Of a stretch of DNA of 64,000 nt, positions 1 to 11,021 are shown in pieces. Numbering within the stretch: the first letter of the stretch is position 1; every line of letters starts with the position of its first letter. The stretch spans positions 62,001 to 126,000 of the forward strand of contig BDSI01000027.1 of assembly GCA_003117195.1 (NCBI GenBank), written 5' to 3'. The notes beneath the pieces are model-generated. The model did not search any database, was not told the origin of the DNA, and saw nothing but the letters and a program-made list of their open reading frames with translations. The stretch comes from Eudorina sp. 2006-703-Eu-15 (taxonomy: Eukaryota; Chlorophyta; Chlorophyceae; Chlamydomonadales; Volvocaceae). A program made the position numbers and the translations under genes.

Positions 1-3000
1 GAGCATCGCCCTTCAGGCGCAGCCGCCGGGCAAGTCCGTGGGCGAGGGAGAGGCCAGGGCCGCTGTGCCTGCTCGCGCGCCTGCTTCTGTGGCCCCGAAG
101 TCCTCGTTGCCTGCCTGGTTGGCGCCCAGGGGGGATACCTCCGAGGAGGAGGAGGACGAAGACGATGGGCCCGCCCGACCCATGGGTCTCTTCGGCGGGC
201 CGGCGGCGGTGGCGGCAGCCGCCGCCGCCTGGCGCAGCTGCACCGTCCCCTCCGTTCCGATGTTCGGAGGGCAATTGAGCAAAGCCTCAACGCAGCCGGG
301 TACCGCGCCGGTTGGAAGCGGCGGTGCCGGTGTGCAGGCCGCGGCGCCGTCACCACCGCCACCCCAGCCGTCGCGAGGCACAGCTCCGGCGGCAGCAGGG
401 AATGCAGCGGCGGTGGCCGCAGCCGCAGGTGGGGCCCTCCCGGGTGGCGCAGCGGCGGTGGGGCGGGCCGCTGGGACGGCTGGGACGTCCACAGCCGCGG
501 GCCAAACGGCGCCGCCGCTGCTTTTCGCGCCCCTCGGACCGGGGGCCGCCGCCGCCGCCTCTACCAGCGATGAGGACGACGACGATGACGACTCGGTGTA
601 CGGCACTGGATACGGTGGGTTGGTGGCTTGGCGGGGTGGTGATTCTCTAAGCGACCGTGTGTGGCGCTGGTGGGGTTGGACACGCGATCCAAACGCGACG
701 TCGCAACCTGCCCCATGTAATTATCGCGGCGCGGCACTTTCGGTTTGGTTTGACGAGACGGGGAGTCGGTCCGGGCATGACAGGCGGTCGGGATTCTGTC
801 CCGCCAAGCGCACCCCCCAATCAGCGATTGTGGCTGGCGGCCGGCGCTGCCGAGGCCAGGCGCACGGGGCGCCACGCCGTGCCCGAGGCCGGCGCCGCGG
901 GGGTTTTAGATGACGGGCCATGGTTCGCCGGGGCGTTCCGGTGGCTCCTCATCTGGGCGCTTGAACCCCGCGCTGGCGGGTCTCCCGGCCCCGCGCGCCA
1001 CGTCCTCAGGCCCCGGCGGCTGGACTGACGTCCTGAACAAGTGGCAGAGCCAGGTGAGCGGCGGGCAGGCGGCTGCGCTGCCGCTCTTCAACCACACTGC
1101 CCCCAGGATGGCGGGAGCGGGCGTGTGGGGCATCCCCGCCACCCACCCCTTCATGCCCTCCGCAGCCCGGGGCTCCGCCGCTGTCGCGCCTGCGTCTGCC
1201 GCCGCCTTTGCCGCGGCCGCCGTCGCCCCGTCGGCCGCCGCAACCTCAGCTTCGATGGCTCCCATGGCGCAGCGGGTGGCGGCGGCAGCGGCGCAGCCAC
1301 TGACGCCAGCTTTCCTGCCAGGCTTAATCCACCAGCCCAGCAGCGTGACGCTGATGGGCCTGCCGGCGCCCAGTCCCGTCTTGACCATGCCGCCCAACCC
1401 CGCGGCGGCGGCCGCCGCCGCAGCGGTCTTTGCGAGCGCCGCCGCGGCCCTGGCGCCCGCCGCCGCGGCGGAGGCGGGTGACGACGACGACCAGCTGAGC
1501 CCGGAGGCTGCGACGGCCGCGGCGGCGTTGATCCTGCAGCAGCACGAGCAGCGGGCACACGCGCACGCGCTCGTGCAGGCGCAGGCGGAGGCGGAGGCTC
1601 AGTTCCAGCAGCGCTTGCGGCCGCAGGCACAGCCACGGCCGCCGCTGCAGGTGCAGGGCTTGGGTGGCCAGCCTGGCTCCGTCGCGTCTCAGCTGGACGC
1701 GTTGTTGGCGGCCGCCGCGGCTGCGACGGGCAGCGCGACCGCGGCGCAGCCCTTCGGCCTGCGCGCGGCGCCGACTGCGGCGGCGCCGCCGCCCCGGCCG
1801 CCGCCGCCACAACCCGTTGCAATGAGTTCGTGGATGCAATCGCTGATGACGGGAGGTGATGACGATGATGACGACGAGGAGGAGGAGGACGATTACGGCG
1901 GCGCCTTGGGCGGTTTGAAAGTAGACGTGCTGGCGGGCTGGGTGGCCTCGGCCAATATACCCAAGATAGGGAACCTGTTTAAGCAACAGCAGCAGATGCA
2001 GCAGCAGGCCGGCTTCGGAGGCTTCTCGTCGTACGGCGTGGCGGGGACGGGAGCGGCGGCGGCAGCGGTCCACGGGCGCGGCGGCGCTGCTGTGACGGGG
2101 TCGCTGTCGGCGGTGCAAGGGGCAGCGCAGGCGCCGTTGACCACCGGGGCCGCAGCGCCAGCGGCGGAGGCGGCGGCAGCCGCTGCGGCGACCGCCGCCG
2201 CTGCGAGGCCCGCGGGGGCCATCAAGATCATCAGCCGGGCATTACCTAGCGGTCCTTCACCTAACACTGCGAAGCCACCGGGGCCGGTTGTCGGGCCGCC
2301 GCAGCAGCGGCAGCAGCCGAGGGCAGCGGCGGTCGCGGCGCCCAGCACTTCGGATGTGGCAGGTAGGCCCGTGCGGCCCCAACTGGGTATGTCTCTGCCG
2401 GCCGCCGTGGCGCCGCAAGCCGCAGGCGCCACCGCCACGGCCGCAGCGGTGGCTGCTGCGGCAGCAGCGTCGCAGCAGCCTCGACAGCCGCAACAGCAAC
2501 AGCAGCATCAACAGCGTCCAGGTAAACAGTTCGCGCCGGCGACCGGCGGTACAGCTCCATCCACGGTGAAGCTGCTCACGAGGGCGGGAATTGTGGGCGG
2601 GCCCTCCACCGGCGCCGCGCAGCCCAGCATTACGCCACCAGGCGCCAAAGCGCCATCCACGGCCGTCGTCACTACCCCCGCACCAGGCGTCGCCGCCGCC
2701 GCCGCTGCCTCTGCAGCAGCCGGTGCACAGAGCAGCACCCACGCCAGCGCAAGCACCGGCACTAGCACCGGTCGCACGGGCTCAGATGCACTGTCTTCAT
2801 CCCCGAACACAAGGCAGGGCCCCGTCCAGCCGATCGGAGCCGCGAACGCCGCGCCCGCGGCGACTTGCGGCCCTTCGACCCATGCACTGCCCGGCAAGGC
2901 GCCGGCCCACAGGCCCGCGGCTGGGGTCGCGGCGCCGCCGCAGCCGGCGCCGACGCGGAACGCCTGGGCCCGGCCGCTGTTCGCCAGCCCTGGCGGCATC

Positions 3001-6000
3001 ACCGTCGCGGCGGTCCCCGCCGCGGAGGAGCCCAAGCGGGAGAGCGGTGACCAGCGGGCACCTGAGGCCGCGGAGGGAAGGGCGGGCGGAGGTCCAGGTC
3101 CAGGAGGTCCAGCGGCGGAGGTCCAGGCAGGCCCGACCCCTGCGGCGGGGGCCGCAGAGCCGCCGGCCGCGGAGCCGCCCCCGAGGGAGCCGCAGGACCC
3201 GGCGCAGGCGCCCCAGCAGCTGCCGCCCGAGTTCAAGTGCGAGCTGTGCCACGTGCACTGCAACAGCCGGTGGACCTTCGAGCAGCACTGCGCCAGCCGG
3301 AAGCACGTGGCCCGGGCCGCCAGCACGTGAGTACCACCCGCACCACCCACACCCCCACGTGCGAACAGGCTCTTAACGAGCCCCAAACGACTCCTGACGA
3401 GCCCCCGCCAAAACTTCTATCGAACTCGTGACGAGCCCCCCAAACTCCTATCGAGCTCTTACTGACCTCATAACGGATGAGGCTGCCGGTGATGTTGGGG
3501 TGGGGTCGCGAGGGCGCGAAGGGGGGGCGGTCGTACTGCGGACGGCGCGGACGCCTACTGCACGTGTGTATGCTTTGCGGACGCCTTCGTTTCGTTGCCG
3601 CCTTGGCAGGAGGGGCGTGAAGCGCAGGGTGCGGCGAGCCCGCATGAAAGCCGCATGCGTGTGCGTCGAGGCGGTTGTGGGCGGGCAATGTCTGCCCTGT
3701 GCAGAGGACAGCGGTCCGCTGTCTTGCGCACCCACTGGGCAGTTTCTTTTTAACCCCCACCCACTCCCTCCCTCCTTGTGTGTACGCCGGCGCCTGCTTG
3801 TTTCCCAGATCTCGTTTACTCTGGCAGCAACGCGTCTTTACCATGCCTGCCGATTTCCTATCCCCCGTCCCTTGGTGTCGTGGCAGGGGCTGGGTGATGC
3901 CGCAGCTCGAGCGCCGGGACAGTGACGCGGCGGAGCGCGACGCGGCGGCCGCCGACGCGGCGGCTGGCGGCACCGCGGCCGGCACCGCCGGGCCGGCCTC
4001 GCCCTACACCTGCGCCACCTGCGGCGTGTGCTGCAACAGCGACCTTACCTTCCAGCAGCACCTCGCCAGCCGGAAGCACCTGGCCCGCGCCGCCATGCGT
4101 CTCGTGCAGCGGGCGCTGCCCGGCAGCGGCGGCAACGCGCAGCAGCAGCAACAACAACAAGCGGCGTCGGGAGCGGCTGGTTCTGGAGCGCAGCTTGCTC
4201 CGCAGCCGGGCGCAGGTGTAGGCGATGTGGTGGCCGGAGGAGTGACAGAAAGTGCGCGGGAAGGCGGACAGGCTAAGGGGCTCGCCGGGCCGGCGGCAAG
4301 TTCGGTTCGGGGTGGTGGTGGCGGCGGCGCCGGGAGCGGGAGCGGCGGCACCGCCGCCGCTGCCGATGCGGGGGCAGTTTCCGTGAGGGCAGACCCCACC
4401 GCGGCGGTTGACGACGTGGCCCAAGCGATGACGCGGGGTGCCGCGGCGGGTGCCGGCGGCGGCCCCCGGCCTGCTGCTGCTGCGCCTTCCAGCGCGGCTG
4501 CTCGGGCGGGCGGCCACGGCCAGCCGCACCGGCTGTGTCAGCAGCTGCTGGTTCCGGAGCTGGATGCCCTGGTCCTCGACACGCTGACCCGCATCCGGGG
4601 CTTCCAGGAGCGGGCCATGGCGCGGAACGCGATCAAGGTGCGGGGGTACCGGAATCGAGACGGTAGTGCGTACCTAGGTGGGGCCTCTTCAGGCTTGGGT
4701 AGATACAGCGAAAACCGGAGGACCGCAAGCGCGCAACGAACCCACGCCTGGTCACAGGGTCTCTTCGGGGATACCGTACGTGGAGAGCTGGGGGACCCGC
4801 CGGGGGGGCCCGCCCCTGGGCCTGCCGGCTCGAGATGGGACTCGCGTCTTGGCGGTATTGGGTCTTCCCTTCGGCCCGTGGGGTTCGGCACGCGCACAGC
4901 CGGTCGGGCCGTACCTGACACCGAGGCCGAGGCGCCGCGGCCCTCGCGCTCCGAACCGCCATCCCCGCCGCCTGCCCCCGTTGGGCTAACTACCCCGGTC
5001 TATTGAATCCCTCGCATCTCTCGCATCCCCCGATCCGTCAACACTCTCCTGCCCACCCGCGCCCCTGCCTGCCCCCGCCCCTCCCGGTCGCTGCTCGCCC
5101 CGTCTGCGGCCCCCGGGGCTCCAGGCCGCCGCCCACCGGTGGTACGTGTTGGGACTGCGGGAGGTGCACAAGGCGGTGCGCACCCGGCGGGCGCGGGCGG
5201 TGGTGGTGGCGCCCAACATCGAGGAGGTGGCGGCGGAGGGCGGCCTGGACACCACCTTGCAGGCCATCCTGGACATGTGGGTGGGGGTGGCGGCGTGGGT
5301 GGGTGGGTGCGTGTTTGGGGTGCGTGCTTGGGGTGGGTGGGTGGGTGGGTAGGTGGCTGGGTGGGTGGCGGCGTGGTTGGGTAGCTGGGTGCGTGGGTGG
5401 GTGGCTGGGTGGCATGTCGCCAGGTAAGGGAAGGCCGTTTCGGAGCAAGATGAGTACGCGGTAGCATGGAGTGGACCCGCGGAGCCCACTGTGGTATGTT
5501 TCATGGACGGGAGCGTACCATCAAGCCCAGGGACTGAGGGTCTGGCCGCTGGAGCTGAGATAGGCGGATGCGGGGACGGGGGCCACTCTTGTGGAATCGG
5601 GGTGACTAGGCCGGGGCACGGGGAACGGGCCAATGTTGATAAAAGGATGAGGTGGCAGGGCGGCGGTTGGCCACCATCATGGTGGGGGACCGGCCCGGTC
5701 CGCCGCCTGTCACACCGTCATCTGGGTTGCGTTCTCGGCCTTGCCACCAACCCCACACCGCCGGTCTTGCGACCGCAGGTGTGAGGAGCAGGGCACGCTG
5801 GTGGTCTTCGCACTGAGCCGCAAGCACCTGGGCCGCGTGTACGGCTTCAAGAAGAGGGTCAGTGCGGTGGCCATCCAGGAGCTCAACGGCATACACGAGG
5901 CGTACGGCCAGATGGTTCGGCTCACAAAGGACGCCAGGGAGGGCTGGCGACAGCGGGGGGGCGCGGCCGCAGACGCGGCCGGCGGCGGCTCTGCGGCCGG

Positions 6001-6478
6001 CTGGGGCCCGAACAGTGCGGAGGCGGACGAGGAGAGTGATGACTCCAGGGAGGCAGACGAGGCGGCGGAGGAGGTAGAGCAGGGCGGTGGGGCCGCCGCA
6101 CAGCAGGCAACGAAAGAGCAGCAACGACAAGCCGGGGAGAGCCTCGAATCCGAGTCGAAGAATGGATCCCCAGTACAGGCAGTGCGCCAGTCAGGTGTGG
6201 GGGTGGGAGGCAGCGCAGACGCCGACACAGCCTCCACTGTGCAACGCGCTGGCGCAGCTGAGGTCGGGGAAGGTGCTGGGGGCACTATCGGAAGCGACAA
6301 CAGCAGCAACAGCAGCAGCAGCGCCAAAGGCGGCGGAGGCAAGGCCGAGCCTGCGGGGCGTGATACGGCACCGGACGCTGCTGCGGCACCGGGCGGCGGC
6401 CGCGCCACGGCCGCGGCTGCCGGCCGGGCGCTCAACATCGCGGCGCGGGTGTTTGTTCCCAGGTCCACGTCGGGCTGA
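1..6478 (+). CDS. SBP2: SECIS-binding protein 2 homologue (5' partial), with two C2H2 zinc fingers
   Basis: Probably binds the SECIS element of selenoprotein mRNAs and helps recode UGA as selenocysteine. Exons inferred from matching phases: 1-614, 1010-3326, 3887-4637, 5125-5276, 5779-6478, giving about 1510 visible residues; the frame is open at the left edge, so the N-terminus is missing. The call rests on the L7Ae-type domain read across the last three exons: LVPELDALVLDTLTRIRGFQ, then VLGLREVHKAVRTRRARAVV, APNIEEVA, GGLDTTLQAIL, then CEEQGTLVVFALSRKHLGRV. This is the SBP2 order and spacing. Upstream are two zinc fingers of C-x2-C-x12-H-x5-H form near visible residues 947 and 1017 (CELCHVHC...HCASRKH; CATCGVCC...HLASRKH). 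Long Ala, Gln, Pro and acidic runs fill the rest. The C-terminal 180 residues are low complexity. Family call strong; outer exon limits less sure. Confidence 0.85.
5277..5430 (+). repeat. TGGG-rich minisatellite in an SBP2 intron
   Basis: Runs of GTGGGTGG and GTGGCTGGGTGG fill the start of the intron between the two L7Ae exons. The strand is strongly G-biased and immediately follows the donor at 5277. Confidence 0.8.
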
Positions 6479-6707
6479 GCTGCCCCTTGGTGCTGTTAGA
6501 GGGCCGGCCAGCTCGCGGTACCTGCACCTACACTCAGCAGCTGGGCCGCACCGCGGTCGTTGGCGTTGGACGCGGCAGCGGCGCCCGGGCGCTCCAGGTC
6601 TCCCTGGTGTCGTGTGCTCTATGGGGGAAGCTGTGACTGCCGGGCGGTCCGCGGGTGCCGTGCGGCCGGGGTCCTGGCCGCGATCCGTTCGGCTGCCCTG
6701 CGGCGGA

Positions 6708-6833
6708 GAGTGGGCGGCGAACTGGGAGTGGGCGGCGAACTGGGAGTGGGCGGCGAACTGGGAGTGGGCGGCGAACTGGGAGTGGGCGGCGAACTGGGAG
6801 TGGGCGGCGAACTGGGAGTGGGCGGCGAACTGG
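6708..6833 (+). repeat. 18-bp minisatellite, seven copies, downstream of the SBP2 stop codon
   Basis: The unit GAGTGGGCGGCGAACTGG is repeated seven times almost without change. It lies 230 bp after the SBP2 stop, so probably in its 3' UTR. All six frames are open through it because 18 is divisible by 3, which explains spurious ORFs here. Confidence 0.9.
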
Positions 6834-7373
6834 GAGTGGGAGTGGCGGAGGTCGGGTCGCCCTGGCACCAGGGCGGCCCAACCAAGGACGACGATCCGGC
6901 ACTCCGGGGCAGCCGGGCGCTCTGCGCTCTGCGCTCAAGCAACCAGGCTTAACGCACATCTCATATAGAACGGCAAACGGGATCAGGGAGATAACCACCA
7001 CTGGCATGGTCATGCACATTCATCTCGTCGTCCACCGCGTGAAGGGATTCAGGCCTCTTGACGGACATTGCGGTGCAGGGGTCGAGGCCCCGTTGTAGGC
7101 CCCGTTAACTGGGATAGACATGGTTGAGGGGTGGGGATTTGCTAGGGCCGCGCGGCAGCACTTGGCAAAGCATTGAAACCATCATCAGGGCGCACTGGGA
7201 GGAAATCACACCATGGCCACCCACGGTCTGGGCGGACCGGAGCTCCCAACCAGCGGTGATGCACTCGCCGGGAGCGGTGGGAAATGAGGCGAGGTGGTCC
7301 ACTTGAATATGGGTGTATCCGGGGGTTTCAGGGTGGGCGGGGCTGCCGGCAGGCAGGCTGGGGGGCGTGGGCT

Positions 7374-7378
7374 TGTAA
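7374..7378 (+). terminator. Candidate TGTAA polyadenylation signal for SBP2
   Basis: First TGTAA on the + strand after the SBP2 stop, about 900 nt downstream. TGTAA is the usual volvocine poly(A) motif. Position only; no transcript evidence. Confidence 0.35.
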
Positions 7379-10300
7379 GGAAAAACAGCTCAGGCTGGGA
7401 CATGGGTTGCACTGGAGGTTGCGAGGGATAGGCTGGGAGATGGGGGGTGAGACATGGCACGGGGAGAGGCCGGGAGGCTGCAGGGATGCAACAAAATGGC
7501 TGGGTGAACTTGGTTGAGGCGCAGTTGGATGAAACTCGGGGCAAGGTGCTGAAAAGGAAGGTGGAGGATGATGGCTACGGTCGGAGGTCCTTGTTGTCCG
7601 TGGTTTCGGGGCGGCGTTGGCTTCGCTGAGTGCTGGGAACCGCGCAGGCGGGGCAGAGACCCGCGTTATTGCTCGCGTTGGGGGCGTAGACAACGCACAT
7701 GCAAGGCGGGAACGGTAATTCATGGCCTCGAGCCCCGCGTCCCGAGGCAACCTACGCAGGGGGCGGGGTTTGGGCTGACACGCCCCTCCAGGCTGCGGCT
7801 TCGAGCTGGTGCGATGCACGGGCGACGTGTCTTCGGGAGGGGGCCTTCCTGGCCTCCCGGACAACTGCTGCCCATCTGGTGACGTTGTGCGGTTCCGCCA
7901 GTTTTTGTAGTGACATCAGGAGGCTTTCCTGGCGCCAGGCCACATCATTGTAATGTCGATATATAGGCGGTTGCGGCGAGAAGGGAGTGGGGGATGCGAA
8001 AGGAGCGGCGCGACCCACTGACTTCCATTCCGTCACCGGTCAGGCCGGGGCGTGGCCGTGCCGGCTTGAGAGCACGGGGAGTCGTGAGGTGCGAGGCGGG
8101 GGCTCAGGGCGGTTAGGGTTACGTCATGATGATGTCCAGGGGACGGCCTCCGGGCTGCAATAGACGAGGCAGCAGGTTCCAGCAGGGAGGGACGGTGACT
8201 AGCCCCTCGATGTCAACGAGAGGGCGCACCGTTGGTTTCGGTGCGGACGGCGAGCCCCCTTTCGCCGGGTTGCGAATCGGCGTGGGGCCGCCCCGGCCGC
8301 GCCGAGACAGCGGGCGGGCGATGCCGGGCCGGCTCGCGGCCGCGCCTGTACCTTCGAATCACTGCAGTTACATCACGATGCGCCCTGCGCCCCGTCAAGG
8401 TGCTCCCAAGTTAAAGTGCTCCCACTGGGGGGCCACCGTTCCCGACGTCTGCTCTTGTCGCGTGACAGTAGCAGGTGTTGTTGGAGGCCCGTGTCGGGGC
8501 GCCTAAGGATGTGGGAGAGACAAGCGCGCATCTTTAAGCAGGCGGGTGGGCGGGCGGGCGGAGGGGGGGAAGGGGCAGGCAGGAGCCATCGGAAGGCCAG
8601 GAGCATTTCATGGAGGAGGGGCAGGGCCAGGACCCGCGGGGGTTGGGGGCCGCCTGTTCGTGCCCCGCTTGGGAACCCGTCGGCTGCGGCGAAGGGTTCT
8701 TCCCGGTCGCCCCTTTTGAAGAGGCAGTAGCGCTGTCGGTATGACTGTCAAATGCGTATAAGACGATCGCGGCCGGTCGTGTTGAGTTCGTTCGAACCTT
8801 TCGTATCATGCAGTGCACGGGGTGCAACTACAAGAAGTCGTGCGCCGGCTGTAATATGGAAGAACTGAGCTCCAGCACTGCGGCGCGGCGCACTTTCCAA
8901 GTGTTCCGTTTCCGGTTTGGGTCGGCTGGCCCCTGCCCTGCCGCTCCCCGGGGAGTTGCCTTTCACGCCCCGGCCAATGGTGAACGGCCGAAATGCAATT
9001 TTGTTGCGCAGTCAGTAAAATGATCTGCTGCGGTTCCATTTTGTGTGCTGCTGTGGTCATGTGCTCGGGCGGCACGACGATTCGTGTTCGCTGCACGGTC
9101 GGCCCTCGTGTTCGGGAAGTGCCGTTGCCGGAGAGAAGAAAACAGGAGAGAAGAAAACAGGAGGGGGCCGCGGGCTCGCTCCCGCCGTGGTTGCGTGTCT
9201 GTGTCGGCCATACGTCCGAGGTGAAGCTGGGGTTGTCGGCCCTTGGCCGCCTCCCCCGTTCCATGCCCTACAAGGCATATACCAGGCTCTGACGGATGGT
9301 GTGTTCGCTTCTGTAGACGAGAGCCTTGCCATCTCCAGCTATGCCGTACAGCCTGCCCACGTGGCCAGGCAGGTGAGTCACAAGCTGCCACAGGTGTCCG
9401 CGCCCGACCCTGGCATCAGGCGGCCCGAGCGGACACGGACGGGTGTTGCGGGCACTTGCAGCCTGTTTGTGGAGCCCGGCAAGGCGAGTGCTCGTGTCGC
9501 GGGTGTGGGGGGTTTGCGTGAGGGTGGAGGGTTGGGGGCAAGGACCGGCTGTGCTGGCCCAGCTCCGCGAACGTCTCCGTAGAGACGCAGCACCCGGCCA
9601 CGCCCGCCGTGCTGCAAACAACTGTGGCCACAATTTTATTCTCAGAAAGGTGGAAATGTGCCGCCGCCTCCTAGGTTACGGTTGCCCGTACACCTATGGG
9701 CTGTGGCGCCTTGGTCTCCGGGGCCCGCAGTGTATGGCGGCCGGCACAATCATACTTGGTCGTTGCAATCATTGACGGGCGGGGACCGGGGAGGTGGGAC
9801 GACGCGCGCACGCCCAGCTTGCGTCGCAGGTGGCCACCGAGGCGGAGGCTACAGCGGCAGTGTTTTGTTGGCGGATGGTTTGCGGAAGGGAGGGGCTTGG
9901 CAGCGCGTCGGCTGCGGCCCACGGGCGTCCGCAGTGCTTGCGCATCACCGCCAGAGGAGCGGCAATGGTCGAATGGTGACCCCACCCCACCGCGGGGGGG
10001 GGAGGGAGAACTCCGGCGTGGTGTTGTACCTGCGGTACCGGGCGACAGCGGTACGAGGCACGTGCGGAACCATCGTACCAGGGTGTGCGGGGCGGCACCG
10101 GGACGAATGTGCCGGAGTGTGCACGAGCGGGGGGTGCGGTGGCTCGCCCACTCGCAGCTGGGTGGTCCCGGGGCCCGGCGGCTGCGCGTGTGTGCTGTAA
10201 TGAGCGAAAAGCAGTGCGCGCGGACAGGACCGTAGGTGTGGCGGCAACCGTACGCACAGCTGGTGGGCACTGTTATGCCCCTCGCATGCCACGCACTCCT

Positions 10301-11021
10301 GCTCTGCCTGCCTGCCTACGGACACAGCGTTTGGATAGGTTCAGGAGGAATGCCCATCGAAGTTTGTTGTGGAGGTTGAGTGATGGCTGAAAGGGCTTGG
10401 AGCCAGTGCATACCACACTCGCGGTGGTTCGAGGGCTGTCGCCAGGGTTGTTCGCTTTGGCGAACTCGTGGAATTTGTGGCAATTATCATGGTAACCAGG
10501 TTACAATGGACCCCGTCGCCGGTGGGATGTTGTCCCGAGGACAGTCCCCTTCTTGCACCGCGGAACGGCAAGCTTACACCAAAGATGTGCTTGCCCAGCA
10601 CTGCGGCGGCCTCGATACGGCCTCTGGGCCCGATGCAGCATGATTTGGCGTCAAGCGTGCAGGAGAGAATAATCGAGAGCTGCGCGAGGGTGTGAAGTGG
10701 CTGGAATACCGGTACCAGAAGGGGGGGGAGACAACATTCCAGGACACACAGTCGTGCCACTGCACGCAGTCGTGCAGCGCCATTTGTGACTATGGTAGTA
10801 AGCTTCAAGCTCTTGCCTGCCGCATAAGAAAGCCCCAGACACGAAGCTAGTTCGAAGCTAGAGTCATGGCATTATACGTACTGCGGTTGGTTGTGTACGA
10901 CATGGGGTGCACAGATTGGCAATGGCATTCAGTTCTACGAAATCCTGAAAGATCAAATAAAGTCAATCGAATTTTCCTCAAATGTGTCAAGTCCCTACTC
11001 GGAATTTTGTTTGCACCTAGG

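Larger units (their letters stand above)
6479..11021. other. Intergenic region, no supported gene
   Basis: Besides the minisatellite and TGTAA motif I see no exon chain with consistent phases. ORFs on both strands are short and lack recognisable domains. A stretch near 10266-10325 resembles 24868-24930 and may be a dispersed repeat. Confidence 0.5.

Noticed and set aside
6655..7098. Protein with EWAANW or GRRTGS repeats
   Set aside because: Every frame through the 18-bp minisatellite is open; no splice sites or domains flank it.
8746..8830. tRNA-like TTCGAA sequence
   Set aside because: No acceptor stem or anticodon arm can be drawn around it.
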